Source: Pseudomonadota bacterium (lineage in GTDB: Bacteria > Pseudomonadota > Alphaproteobacteria > Rhodospirillales > Magnetospirillaceae). Taken from it: 64,000 nt of DNA. The notes under the pieces were generated by a model that saw nothing but the letters and a program-made list of their open reading frames with translations, was not told where the DNA came from and ran no database searches. Positions 24,508-33,940 of this stretch are shown piece by piece. The stretch covers positions 9,900-73,899 of the forward strand of contig JAFAAW010000040.1 of NCBI GenBank assembly GCA_023426365.1. The letters are read 5' to 3'. The position numbers and the translations under genes are program-made. The first letter of the stretch is position 1. Every line of letters begins with the position of its first letter.

Positions 24508-25422
24508 ATGAGCAGCGCACCCACCCTTAACGGCGACATTCCCGTCGGCAACTGGATCGACCGCTGGGCACCGGCGGCCACCCGCCCCTATCTGCGGCTG
24601 ATGCGGCTGGACCGCCCCATCGGCACCTGGCTGCTGTTGTTCCCCTGCTGGTGGAGCATCGCGCTGGCCGGCGACGGCTGGCCCGATTGGCGGCTGTTCG
24701 CGCTGTTCGCCGTGGGGTCGGTGGTGATGCGCGGGGCCGGGTGCACCATCAACGACATCGCCGACCACAAGTTCGACGCCCAGGTGGAGCGCACCAAGGG
24801 CCGCCCCATCCCGTCGGGCGCGGTCAGCCTGAAGCGCGCCTGGGCGTTCCTGGCGGCGCAGTTGCTGGTGGGCCTGCTGATCCTGGTGCAATTGCCGCCG
24901 TTTGCCATCGGCCTGGGCGTGGCCTCGCTGCTGTTGGTGTTCCCCTATCCGCTGATGAAGCGGATCACCTGGTGGCCGCAGGCGTGGCTGGGCCTGACCT
25001 TCAACTGGGGCGCGGTCATGGGCTGGGCGGCGGTGCAGGGCGACCTCGGCATTCCGGCCGTGCTGCTTTACGCCGGCGGCATCCTGTGGACCCTGGGCTA
25101 CGACACCATCTATGCCCATCAGGACAAGGAGGACGACGCGCTGATCGGCGTCAAGTCCACCGCGCTGCGCCTGGGCGACGCGACGCCGCGCTGGGTCGGC
25201 GGCTTCTATGCCGGCATGATGGCGCTGACCGCCGCCGCCGGCTGGGCCGCCGGGCTGGGCTGGGCGTTCTATCCGCTGCTGGCCGTGGCCGGGCTGCAAC
25301 TGGCGTGGCAGGTCCGGCGCGGCGACATCGACGACGCGGCCGATTGCCTGGCCAAGTTCAAGTCGAACCGCTGGTTCGGCTGGCTGGTGCTGGCGGCCAT
25401 CCTGGCGGGCAGGTTGACCTAG
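24508..25422 (+). CDS. ubiA: 4-hydroxybenzoate polyprenyltransferase
   Basis: Membrane-bound prenyltransferase attaching the polyprenyl tail to 4-hydroxybenzoate in ubiquinone synthesis. The 304-residue protein has about eight spans and two Asp-rich motifs: NDIADHKFD (82-90) and YDTIYAHQDKEDD (around 205-217). The start YLRLMRLDRPIGTWLLLFP is typical of bacterial UbiA. AAAGGTGG lies before the ATG. It begins a run of four same-strand genes (methyltransferase, gloB, HD hydrolase). Confidence 0.96.
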   Translation: MSSAPTLNGDIPVGNWIDRWAPAATRPYLRLMRLDRPIGTWLLLFPCWWSIALAGDGWPDWRLFALFAVGSVVMRGAGCTINDIADHKFDAQVERTKGRPIPSGAVSLKRAWAFLAAQLLVGLLILVQLPPFAIGLGVASLLLVFPYPLMKRITWWPQAWLGLTFNWGAVMGWAAVQGDLGIPAVLLYAGGILWTLGYDTIYAHQDKEDDALIGVKSTALRLGDATPRWVGGFYAGMMALTAAAGWAAGLGWAFYPLLAVAGLQLAWQVRRGDIDDAADCLAKFKSNRWFGWLVLAAILAGRLT

Positions 25423-25456
25423 CCTTTTGCGTTTTTCCCACCGGAGTTTTGCGCCT

Positions 25457-26134
25457 ATGCTGGACATCGAACGACTGAGAGTCCTCATGGGCCAGGATCC
25501 CCGCGCCTTCATCCGCGAAGTGACCGAGGTGTCGCAGCCGCCGGCCTGCCCCGAGATCAACCTGTGGCTGGCGACCGAGGTGACGCCGTTGTGGGAGGCC
25601 ACCGAGGCCGCCCTGCTGCGCGTCAACCTGCCGCCGCCCTATTGGGCGTTCTGCTGGGCGGGCGGACAGGCGCTGACCCGCTACGTGCTGGACAATCCCG
25701 ATCTGGTGCGCGGCAAGCGGGTGCTGGACTTCGCCGCCGGATCGGGGGCCACCGCCATCGCCGCCGCCATCAACGGCGCGGCCGAGGTTGTAGCGGCCGA
25801 CATCGACCCGCTGGCCTGCGCGGTCATTCCCATGAATGCCGAGCTGAACGGCGTCGCCGTCGCGGTGGCCGACCACGACGTGGTGGGGCAACCCTGCCGC
25901 TGGGACGTGGTGGTGGCCGGCGACGTCTGTTACGAAGCCCCCATGACCGCCCACATCTTTCCCTGGCTGCGCCAGATGGCGGCGGCCGGGGCCACCGTGC
26001 TGATGGCCGATCCGGGGCGGGCCTATCTGCCCAAGACCGGCCTGTTGGAGGTGGCGCGGACGACCGTCGCCACCAGCCTGGAACTGGAGGACCGCACCCG
26101 GCGCGAGGTGGTGGTCTATCGCATCGTCGGCTAG
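25457..26134 (+). CDS. Class I methyltransferase, ETF-beta lysine methyltransferase-like
   Basis: A 225-residue SAM-dependent methyltransferase. PYWAFCWAGGQALTRYVLDNPD, then motif I LDFAAGSGATAIAA, and DIDPLA closely resemble METTL20, which methylates lysines of electron transfer flavoprotein beta; bacterial homologues exist. PrmA-type ribosomal L11 methylation is a less likely role. The ATG at 25457 is the family start; the open frame extends 30 bases upstream. It lies 34 bases after ubiA and 16 before gloB. The substrate is inferred from similarity only. Confidence 0.85.
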   Translation: MLDIERLRVLMGQDPRAFIREVTEVSQPPACPEINLWLATEVTPLWEATEAALLRVNLPPPYWAFCWAGGQALTRYVLDNPDLVRGKRVLDFAAGSGATAIAAAINGAAEVVAADIDPLACAVIPMNAELNGVAVAVADHDVVGQPCRWDVVVAGDVCYEAPMTAHIFPWLRQMAAAGATVLMADPGRAYLPKTGLLEVARTTVATSLELEDRTRREVVVYRIVG

Positions 26135-26150
26135 GCAAGGAACCGGGGCC

Positions 26151-26924
26151 ATGACGCGGATTGTGGTCGAACAGATCGCGGTGCTGTCGGACAACTACGT
26201 CTATCTGCTGCACGAGCCGGAAAGCGGCGCCACGGCGGCGGTGGACCCGGCGGTGGCCGAGCCGGTGCTGGCGGCGGCCCGCGCGCGCGGCTGGCGCCTG
26301 ACCCACATCCTCAACACCCATCACCACGGCGACCACACCGGCGGCAATCTCGAACTGAAGCGGCATACCGGCGCCCAGGTGGTGGGCGCCCGGCGCGACG
26401 CCGAACGCATCCCCGGCATCGACGTCGAGGCGCGCGAGGGTGACACCTTCCTGCTCGGCCACGCCGCCGCCATGGTGTTCGAGACGCCGGGCCACACCAG
26501 CGGCCACATCGCCTTCTGGTTTCCCGACAGCCACGCGCTGTTCTGCGGCGACACCCTGTTCTCGCTGGGTTGCGGCCGGCTGTTCGAGGGCACGGCGGCG
26601 CAGATGTGGGACTCGCTGGCCAAGCTGCGCGACCTGCCGGGTGACACAAGGGTCTATTGCGCCCACGAATACACCGCCTCCAACGGGCGCTTCGCCCGGC
26701 TGGTGGAGCGCGACAACGCGGCGCTGGTCGCCCGCGTGGATCAGGTTGCCCGCCTGCGCGCCGCCGGCCGCCCCACCATCCCCTCCACCATGGCCGATGA
26801 ACGCGCCGCCAACCCCTTCCTGCGCGCCGACGAGGCCGCCGTGGCCCGCGCCGTCGGCATAGAGCCGGGCACCGACCCGGTGCGGGTGTTCGCGGAACTC
26901 AGGCGGCGCAAGGACGTGTTCTGA
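26151..26924 (+). CDS. gloB: Hydroxyacylglutathione hydrolase (glyoxalase II)
   Basis: Hydrolyses S-lactoylglutathione to lactate and glutathione, the second step of methylglyoxal detoxification. It is a 257-residue metallo-beta-lactamase-fold protein. The metal motif is T-H57-H-H59-G-D61-H62; GHTSGHIAF and FCGDTLFSLGCGRLFEGT follow, and the C-terminal CAHEYTASN and the NPFLR helical region fit glyoxalase II rather than other members of the fold. It stands in the ubiA run, 16 bases after the methyltransferase and 12 before the HD hydrolase. Confidence 0.95.
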   Translation: MTRIVVEQIAVLSDNYVYLLHEPESGATAAVDPAVAEPVLAAARARGWRLTHILNTHHHGDHTGGNLELKRHTGAQVVGARRDAERIPGIDVEAREGDTFLLGHAAAMVFETPGHTSGHIAFWFPDSHALFCGDTLFSLGCGRLFEGTAAQMWDSLAKLRDLPGDTRVYCAHEYTASNGRFARLVERDNAALVARVDQVARLRAAGRPTIPSTMADERAANPFLRADEAAVARAVGIEPGTDPVRVFAELRRRKDVF

Positions 26925-26936
26925 GCGGAGGATAGG

Positions 26937-27497
26937 ATGCCGCCTTGGTTGCAGGACAGCTTTCTGGCCGCGCTGGATTTCGCCGCCCGCGCCCATCGGA
27001 ATCAGACGGTTCCGGGCACCGGCGTCGCCTATGTCGCCCACCTGACCTCGGTGGCGCAGGAGGTGATGGCGGCGCTGGCGGCCGAGCCGGGCCGCGACGG
27101 CACGCTGGCGGTGACCGCGGCGCTGCTGCATGACGTGCTGGAGGATACCGACACCCCGCCCGCGCGGGTGCTGGATCGGTTCGGCCCGTTGGTGCTGGCC
27201 GGTGTCCAGGCCCTGACCAAGCGCGCCGACCTGCCCAAGCCCCAGGCCATGGCCGACAGCCTGGACCGCATCCGCCGCCAACCGGCGGAAATCTGGATGG
27301 TCAAGCTGGCCGACCGCATCGTCAACCTGGCACCGCCGCCGCCCCATTGGACGGCGGAAAAGATCGCCGCCTACGGTGCCGAAGCGCGGACCATCCTGGC
27401 CGCCCTGGGCGAGGCCAGCCCGATCCTTGCCACCCGGCTGGCGGCGCGCATCGCCGCCTACGGCGCCGCCGCCCGGCCCATCGAACGTCAAATATGA
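26937..27497 (+). CDS. Small RelA/SpoT-type HD hydrolase
   Basis: A 186-residue HD-domain protein matching only the hydrolase half of RelA/SpoT enzymes. The metal and catalytic residues are H35 (AHLTSVA), H65-D66 with E69-D70 (LLHDVLEDTD) and D126 (VKLADR). Length and motifs resemble Mesh1-type small alarmone hydrolases, which cut ppGpp. There is no synthetase, TGS or ACT domain. The start ATG follows GGAGGAT. It is last in the ubiA run and convergent with mtnA. Confidence 0.85.
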   Translation: MPPWLQDSFLAALDFAARAHRNQTVPGTGVAYVAHLTSVAQEVMAALAAEPGRDGTLAVTAALLHDVLEDTDTPPARVLDRFGPLVLAGVQALTKRADLPKPQAMADSLDRIRRQPAEIWMVKLADRIVNLAPPPPHWTAEKIAAYGAEARTILAALGEASPILATRLAARIAAYGAAARPIERQI

Positions 27498-27544
27498 CGC
27501 ACGATGGCCTGGTTCATGTTTGGCGCTCGCCGCTCTAGGCGGCC

Positions 27545-28645
27545 TCAGCCCCGTTCCGGGAACAGCGCGCACAGACCCTCGGGGCTGGCCGCGCACACGC
27601 CGCGTTCGGTGATCAGGCCGGTCACCAGACGCGCGGGCGTCACGTCGAAGCCCCAATTGCCCGCCGGGCTGCCGTCGGGCGTGACCTGCACGGTGACGAT
27701 GCTGCCGTCGGCCGCCTTGCCGGGCATGTGCGTCTGCTCGAGGGCATCGCGTTCCTCGATGGGAATTTCGCGGATGCCGTCGGCCACCTTCCAGTCGATG
27801 GTCGGGCTGGGCAGCGCCACATAGAAGGGCACGTTGTTGTCGGCCGCCGCCAGCGCCTTGAGGTAAGTGCCGATCTTGTTGCAGACATCACCGTTGCGGG
27901 TGACCCGGTCGGTGCCGACGATCACGCAATCCACCAGGCCGTGCTGCATCAGATGGCCGCCGGTATTGTCGGCGATCACCGTATGGGGCACGCCGTGCCA
28001 GTTCAGCTCGCGCGCGGTCAGGCTGGCCCCTTGGTTGCGCGGGCGGGTCTCGTCCACCCACACATGGATGGGCAGGCCGGCATCGAACGCCTTGTAGATC
28101 GGCGCGATGGCGGTGCCCCAATCCACGGTGGCCAGCCAGCCGGCATTGCAATGGGTCAGCACGTTCAGCCGCTCGGCGCCCTCGGCCCGGCGGCGCGCCC
28201 AGATCTCGCGCAGCAGGTCCAGGCCGTTATCGCCGATGGCCGAATTGATGGCCACGTCCTCGTCGGCGATCTCGGCGGCGCGGGCATAGGCGACGGCGGC
28301 GCGCTCGGCCTCGGGCACGCCGGCCAGCGCCTTGATCATCTCGTCCAGCGCCCATTTCAGGTTGATAGCGGTGGGGCGGGTGGAATGCAGGATGTTGTAA
28401 GCCACCGTCAGCGCCATGTCCGACGCGTTGGCCCGCGCCGTCAGCGCCATGCCATAGGCGGCGGTGGCGCCGATCAGCGGCGCGCCTCGCACCAGCATGG
28501 CCTTGATGGCATGGGCCGCGTCGGCCAGGCTTTCCAGCCGCACGGTGACCAGTTCGTGGGGCAGACGGGTCTGGTCGATGATCTCCACCGCCCAGCCGTC
28601 ATCGGCCAGCCAGATGGTGCGGGTGGGCTTGCCATCGATCTTCAT
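27545..28645 (-). CDS. mtnA: Methylthioribose-1-phosphate isomerase
   Basis: Converts 5-methylthioribose-1-phosphate to methylthioribulose-1-phosphate in methionine salvage. The 366-residue protein has LVRGAPLIGATAAYG, the catalytic cysteine in LTHCNAGWLA, and the catalytic aspartate in the VGTDRVTRNGDVCNKIGTY region. It starts MKIDGKPTRTIW at 28645; the open frame upstream is not part of the family. mtnP lies 386 bases upstream on the same strand, with a tiny cysteine-rich gene on the other strand in between. Confidence 0.96.
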   Translation of the reverse strand: MKIDGKPTRTIWLADDGWAVEIIDQTRLPHELVTVRLESLADAAHAIKAMLVRGAPLIGATAAYGMALTARANASDMALTVAYNILHSTRPTAINLKWALDEMIKALAGVPEAERAAVAYARAAEIADEDVAINSAIGDNGLDLLREIWARRRAEGAERLNVLTHCNAGWLATVDWGTAIAPIYKAFDAGLPIHVWVDETRPRNQGASLTARELNWHGVPHTVIADNTGGHLMQHGLVDCVIVGTDRVTRNGDVCNKIGTYLKALAAADNNVPFYVALPSPTIDWKVADGIREIPIEERDALEQTHMPGKAADGSIVTVQVTPDGSPAGNWGFDVTPARLVTGLITERGVCAASPEGLCALFPERG

Positions 28646-28832
28646 GCCAATACCTCGCTGCCTTTCCAAGGGGGGGCCGTGGGCAAACGGATAGGGTGCC
28701 GACATCGCCATCCGAACGGTGCGTAACAGGACGACCCTATACACCTGCACCCATACCAAAGCCGTGGCCGTGGATTTATCATTCCATCAACAAGGCGCCC
28801 CAAAAAGGTGGCGCCGCTGTTCGAGGTGGACC

Positions 28833-29018
28833 ATGCGGAATCGAAACGGAGAAGAATGCCCCTGGCATTTCGACCCTGATCCGGATTCCAGCCTGGACAG
28901 CCTGCAAAGCATTCTGAACTGCGCCTCGATCCAGGGCTGCGGCCAATGCGTCACCTGCAGCGAACGCGCGCTGGAACTGTTCCTGCGCGTGGCGCGCGCG
29001 CGATCGCCGCAGCCCTGA
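28833..29018 (+). CDS. Tiny cysteine-rich protein
   Basis: A 61-residue protein with five cysteines: C8 (ECPWHF) and then C28, C34, C37, C40 in NCASIQGCGQCVTCSER. The last three spaced CxxCxxC suggest metal or cluster binding. AGGTGG lies 3 bases before the ATG. It sits between mtnA and mtnP on the opposite strand. I do not recognise a family; function is unknown. A hairpin GGCGCC...GGCGCC (28794-28815) precedes it. Confidence 0.5.
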   Translation: MRNRNGEECPWHFDPDPDSSLDSLQSILNCASIQGCGQCVTCSERALELFLRVARARSPQP

Positions 29019-29030
29019 GCGCCCGGCGCC

Positions 29031-29906
<876 letters not shown>

Positions 29907-29944
29907 CTCTGTCGCCCCTGGAGCTGGAGAAAGTGGGTCGGTGT

Positions 29945-29980
29945 TAAAACAAAAAGGCCGCTGTCGCAAGGACAGCGGCC
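29945..29980 (-). terminator. Rho-independent terminator of petABC
   Basis: On the minus strand a 10-bp perfect stem (29971-29980 with 29956-29965, 5-base loop) is followed by TTTTTGTTTT. It stands 47 bases after the petC stop and before mtnP. Confidence 0.95.
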
Positions 29981-30026
29981 AGTTTGCTTGTCATAACCCC
30001 GGCGCGGGCGCCCCGGGGGTGCCTGA

Positions 30027-30794
30027 TCAGTGCACGTTCTTCCAGATCTGACGCTTCAGCGCGTACAGCAGGGCGGTGAAGATGCCCAGGAAGATCATGA
30101 CCTTCAGGCCCAGGGACTTGCGCTCGTCCAGCTCGGGCTCGGCGGCCCAGTTGAGGAACGCAGTGATGTCCAGGGCCATCTGCTGCGGCGTGGCCTTGGT
30201 GCCGTCCGAATAGGTCACCAGGTCTTCCATCAGCTGCGGAGGCATACTGATGTTGCCGCCGGGGAAGTACTTGTTGAAGTACTTGCCCTCGGGCAGCTCG
30301 TGGCCTTCCGGCGGCGTGTCCTCGAAGCCCAGCATCAGGCTGTAGAGGTAGTTCGGACCACCCACGCGCGCCTTGGCGATCAGCGACAGGTCCGGCGGCA
30401 GGGCGCCGCCGTTGGCGGCCGCGGCCGCCTTGTCGTTCGGGAACGGCGAGATGTACTTGTCCGACGGCCGGCCGGCGCGCTTGCTGACGATGCCCTCGTC
30501 ATTGGGCGCGTCGTCGATGTCGCGCTCGGCGGCGACGGCCTTGATCTCTTCCGCGGTCAGGCCGACAGCGGCCAGGTTGCGGTAGGCGACCAGACGCAGG
30601 CCGTGGCAGTTCGAGCACACCTGGTGGAAGATCTCGAAGCCGCGCTTGAGCTGGCCCTGGTCGTACTTGCCGAACACGCCGTTGAACGAGAATTCCGGCT
30701 TCATCAGCGGCGCACCGGCTTCGGCGGCCAGCGCCGCACCGGAGGCGCCGGTCAGACCGGCGGCAACCAGGGCCGAAAGGATGAGCTTACGCAT
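30027..30794 (-). CDS. petC: Ubiquinol-cytochrome c reductase, cytochrome c1
   Basis: The c1 subunit of the bc1 complex, passing electrons from the Rieske centre to soluble cytochrome c. It has 255 residues with a signal peptide (cut near ALA-AEA). The haem motif is C60-SN-C63-H64, and a distal methionine lies in the PPQLMEDLV region. The C-terminal membrane anchor (VMIFLGIFTALLYAL) ends in KRQIWKNVH. The start codon overlaps the petB stop by one base. It is the last gene of petABC, followed by a terminator. Confidence 0.97.
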   Translation of the reverse strand: MRKLILSALVAAGLTGASGAALAAEAGAPLMKPEFSFNGVFGKYDQGQLKRGFEIFHQVCSNCHGLRLVAYRNLAAVGLTAEEIKAVAAERDIDDAPNDEGIVSKRAGRPSDKYISPFPNDKAAAAANGGALPPDLSLIAKARVGGPNYLYSLMLGFEDTPPEGHELPEGKYFNKYFPGGNISMPPQLMEDLVTYSDGTKATPQQMALDITAFLNWAAEPELDERKSLGLKVMIFLGIFTALLYALKRQIWKNVH

Positions 30795-32032
30795 TATGCC
30801 TTCTCCTTCAGCACGGGGGCCGAGATGCTGGCCGGCAGGGCCTTGGGCTTCTCGATCTTGCCCAAGAGCGGCATGATGATCAGGAAGTGGGCGAAGTAGT
30901 AGGCAGTGGCGATCTGACCGATGGTGATCAGGATGCCTTCCGCCGGCTTGCCGCCGACATAGCCCAGCACCACGCAGTCCACCACGAACAGCCAGAAGAA
31001 CTGGCGGTACAGCGGGCGGAACTTGGCCGAGCGGACCTTCGAGGTGTCCAGCCAGGGCAGGAAGAACAGGACGATGATGGCCGAGAACATGGCCACGACG
31101 CCCTGCAGCTTCGCCGAGATGAACCAGATGTCCTGGGTGAAGGCGCGCAGGATCGCGTAGAACGGCAGGAAGTACCATTCGGGCACGATGTGCGGCGGGG
31201 TCACCATCGGATTCGCTTCGATGTAATTGTCCGGATGGCCGAGGAAGTTCGGCGCCCAGAACACGAAGGCGAAGTAGAACATCAGGAACAGGCCGATGCC
31301 GAACAGGTCCTTGATGGTGTAGTAGGGGTGGAACGGGATGGTGTCGGCCGGGGTCTTGATCTCCACGCCCAGCGGGTTGTTCGACTTGACGGTGTGCAGC
31401 GCCCACACGTGGAGGACGACCATACCGAGGATGACGAACGGCAGCAGGTAGTGCAGCGAGAAGAACCGGTTCAGCGTCGGGTTGTCCACCGAGAAGCCGC
31501 CCCACAGCAGGGTGCGGATCGGGTCGCCGATGATCGGGAACGCCGAGAACAGGTTGGTGATCACGGTGGCGCCCCAGAAGGACATCTGGCCCCACGGCAG
31601 CACGTAGCCCATGAACGCGGTGCCCATCATCAGCAGGAAGATGATGATGCCGATCCACCACAGAACCTCGCGCGGCGCCTTGTACGAGCCGTAATAGAGG
31701 TTACGCAGGATGTGGATGTACACCAGGATGAAGAACATCGAGGCGCCGTTCATGTGCAGGTAGCGGATCAGCCACCCGTAATTGACGTCGCGCATGATGC
31801 GCTCGACCGAGTCGAAGGCCAGCGAGGTGTGCGACGAATAATTCATCACCAGGAAGATGCCGGTCAGCATCATGATCACCAGGGTGAAGCCGGCCAGCGA
31901 GCCGAAATTCCACCAGTAATTCAGATTCCTGGGAGTGGGATACTCGATGGCCGAATGGTGCATCATCGAGAAGATGGGAAGCCGCTGGTCCAGCCAGCTC
32001 ACCACCTTGTTGTTGCTCTGAAAGCCGCTCAT
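30794..32032 (-). CDS. petB: Ubiquinol-cytochrome c reductase, cytochrome b
   Basis: The 412-residue membrane subunit with eight spans that binds haems bL and bH and carries the quinol (Qo) and quinone (Qi) sites. The LNYWWNFGSLAG start, the GYVLPWGQMSFWGATVI segment, and PEWYFLPFYAILR (the PEWY motif of the Qo site) are present. The haem histidines lie in spans two and four (for example YLHMNGAS and LHVWALHTV). It lies 9 bases after petA and overlaps petC by one base. Confidence 0.98.
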   Translation of the reverse strand: MSGFQSNNKVVSWLDQRLPIFSMMHHSAIEYPTPRNLNYWWNFGSLAGFTLVIMMLTGIFLVMNYSSHTSLAFDSVERIMRDVNYGWLIRYLHMNGASMFFILVYIHILRNLYYGSYKAPREVLWWIGIIIFLLMMGTAFMGYVLPWGQMSFWGATVITNLFSAFPIIGDPIRTLLWGGFSVDNPTLNRFFSLHYLLPFVILGMVVLHVWALHTVKSNNPLGVEIKTPADTIPFHPYYTIKDLFGIGLFLMFYFAFVFWAPNFLGHPDNYIEANPMVTPPHIVPEWYFLPFYAILRAFTQDIWFISAKLQGVVAMFSAIIVLFFLPWLDTSKVRSAKFRPLYRQFFWLFVVDCVVLGYVGGKPAEGILITIGQIATAYYFAHFLIIMPLLGKIEKPKALPASISAPVLKEKA

Positions 32033-32041
32033 GGCCGATCC

Positions 32042-32596
32042 TTACCCGATACGGATGGTGGTGTCGGTGGTGAACGCATACTTCGGCACCGGCAGGTTCA
32101 GGGGCGCGGGGCCCTTGCGGATGCGGCCCGAAGTATCGTAGTGCGAACCGTGGCAGGGGCAGAACCAGCCGTTGTATTCGCCCTTGGGGTCGGCAGGCTT
32201 CTGACCCAGCGGCACGCAGCCGAGATGGGTGCAGACGCCGATCACCACCAGCCATTCCGGCTTGGTCGCGCGGTCGGCATCCTTTTCAGGATCGCGCAGG
32301 TCGGCGCCGTCATCCTTGGCGGCCTGGGCGATCTCGCCCTCCGTGCGGTGACGCACGAAGACCGGCTTGCCCTGCCAGATGACCGTGATGGCCTGACCAG
32401 TGTGAATGGCGGACAGGTCCACGTCGGTGGTGGACAGCGCCAGGGTATCGGCGGCCGGGTTCATGCTGTGCACGAACGGCCACAAAGCAGCGGCGGTCCC
32501 GGCCGCGCCGACGGCGGTAGTGGCATACAGCAGGAAATCCCGCCGAGTCTGCCCGTCCGTCGACGAGGGCTGGGCATGCGTTGCCGGATCAGCCAT
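32042..32596 (-). CDS. petA: Ubiquinol-cytochrome c reductase, Rieske iron-sulfur protein
   Basis: The 184-residue Rieske subunit. A twin-arginine-type N-terminus (TRRDFLLYATTAVG) doubles as a membrane anchor. The [2Fe-2S] ligands are C122 and H124 in CTHLGC, and C146 and H149 in CPCHGSH; C127 and C148 form the usual disulfide. It is the first gene of petABC. A promoter candidate lies 35-63 bases upstream, and the divergent trmL starts 148 bases away. Confidence 0.97.
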   Translation of the reverse strand: MADPATHAQPSSTDGQTRRDFLLYATTAVGAAGTAAALWPFVHSMNPAADTLALSTTDVDLSAIHTGQAITVIWQGKPVFVRHRTEGEIAQAAKDDGADLRDPEKDADRATKPEWLVVIGVCTHLGCVPLGQKPADPKGEYNGWFCPCHGSHYDTSGRIRKGPAPLNLPVPKYAFTTDTTIRIG

Positions 32597-32630
32597 GACA
32601 TAACCTCTTGTTGGCCCGCGGAAGCGGCCC

Positions 32631-32659
32631 TATTAACCACATCGGCCCGTTTGGATCAA
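32631..32659 (-). promoter_or_regulatory. Promoter candidate for petABC
   Basis: On the minus strand TTGATC and TTAATA stand 17 bases apart (GATCAA at 32654-32659 and TATTAA at 32631-32636 on the plus strand), giving a predicted leader of about 28 bases before petA. Confidence 0.5.
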
Positions 32660-32744
32660 CAGGCGAGTCAAGTGCACTTTCAGGATTAACTAATTCTGCG
32701 AGTGGGGACTTCGGACACCACCATATTTGTTGTAGGTCAAAGGA

Positions 32745-33236
32745 TTGGCAGAGAGGACGACCCGGCCGCGACTGGCGCTGTACCAGCCTGACATCCCCCA
32801 GAACGCCGGGGCGGTTCTGCGCCTGGGCGCCTGCCTGGATTTCGGCATCGACGTGATCGAGCCGTGCGGGTTCCTGTGGGACGAAAAGCGCATGCGCCGC
32901 GCCGGCATGGACTATATCGAGCAAGTAACGGTGACCCGCCATACGTCGTGGCCTGCCTTTCGCCAGTGGTCGCATGACCAGGGGCGCCGGGTGGTGCTGC
33001 TGTCCACCAAGGCGTCCGAGCGCCTGGACCGCTTCACCTTTCGCCCCGACGACATCATCATGGTGGGGCGCGAAAGCGCCGGCGTGCCCGACGCGGTGGC
33101 CGAGGCGGCGGACGCGCGCGTGCGCATCCCGCTCAATCCGGCGGCGCGCTCGCTCAACGTCGCCATGGCCGCCGCCATCGCCATGGCCGAGGCGCTGCGC
33201 CAGTTGCAGGCCTTTCCCACCGAGGAGACCGCATGA
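32745..33236 (+). CDS. trmL: tRNA (cytidine(34)-2'-O)-methyltransferase
   Basis: SPOUT-fold methyltransferase that 2'-O-methylates the wobble base of tRNA-Leu. The 163-residue protein has ALYQPDIPQNAGAVLRL near the start and the knot motifs GRESAGVP (about 108-115) and IPLNPAARSLNVA. The proposed start is TTG at 32745, since no ATG fits the N-terminus; TAGG lies 8 bases upstream. It overlaps the next methyltransferase by 4 bases and is divergent from petA. Confidence 0.92.
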   Translation: MAERTTRPRLALYQPDIPQNAGAVLRLGACLDFGIDVIEPCGFLWDEKRMRRAGMDYIEQVTVTRHTSWPAFRQWSHDQGRRVVLLSTKASERLDRFTFRPDDIIMVGRESAGVPDAVAEAADARVRIPLNPAARSLNVAMAAAIAMAEALRQLQAFPTEETA

Positions 33237-33940
33237 GCACCGACACCCCGCTGGACCGCATCTACGCCGCCGAACGCGCCCAGGCCTATGACCGCCGCAT
33301 CCGCGACGCCATTCCCGGCTACGAGGCGCTGCACCAACTGGCCTGCATGGTGGTGGCCGAGGCGACCGGCGGCCAGGGCCGCGTGCTGGTGGCCGGCGCC
33401 GGCACCGGGGCGGAATGCGTGGCGCTGGGCCGCGCCTGCCCTGCCCTGCATGTGGTCGGCCTGGACCCGGCGGCGGACATGCTGACCCTGGCCGAGGGCA
33501 AGGTGGCCGCGCACGGCCTGACCGAGCGCGTGCGCCTTTATCCCTGCAAGGTGGACGACCTGCCGTCGTTCGAGCCATTCGACGCCGCCACCCTGCTGCT
33601 GGTGCTGCATTTCCTGCCCGACGACGGCGCCAAGCTGGACCTGCTGGGCGATCTGGCCAAACGCCTCAAGCCGGGCGCGCCGCTGGTGCTGGCCGACCTG
33701 TTCGGCCCCGCCTGGAGCGATCCCTGGCAGGCGGAGCTGCGCACCTATTGGCGCCACCTGCAAATGGCCGCCGGCATCGGCATCACCGACATCGACAAGG
33801 GGTTCTCGCATGTGGACCGCGACATTCATCCCGTCACCGAAGCGCGTCTGGGCCAATTGCTGGAACAGGCCGGCTTCGGCCCGCCCCAGCCGTTCTTCCG
33901 CGCGCTGTGCTTTGGCGGCTGGGTGGCGCGGCGGCGCTGA
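33233..33940 (+). CDS. Class I SAM-dependent methyltransferase
   Basis: A 235-residue methyltransferase with the SAM motif VLVAGAGTGAECVALG (about 51-66), the acidic D in VVGLDPAADML, and a post-motif LVLHFLPD. The middle resembles small-molecule methyltransferases of the UbiE/TrmN kind, but no substrate can be named. Its ATG overlaps the trmL stop (ATGA), so it is co-translated with trmL. The downstream rhodanese frame overlaps its 3' end. Confidence 0.85.
   Translation: MSTDTPLDRIYAAERAQAYDRRIRDAIPGYEALHQLACMVVAEATGGQGRVLVAGAGTGAECVALGRACPALHVVGLDPAADMLTLAEGKVAAHGLTERVRLYPCKVDDLPSFEPFDAATLLLVLHFLPDDGAKLDLLGDLAKRLKPGAPLVLADLFGPAWSDPWQAELRTYWRHLQMAAGIGITDIDKGFSHVDRDIHPVTEARLGQLLEQAGFGPPQPFFRALCFGGWVARRR

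Noticed and set aside
22741..25626. A 961-codon open frame on the minus strand opposite the EAL gene and ubiA
   Set aside because: Same shadow composition; the plus-strand genes have clear catalytic motifs and the minus frame has none.
30795..31661. A petC frame extended upstream through petB
   Set aside because: It is the out-of-frame reading of cytochrome b. petC starts with a proper signal peptide at 30794.
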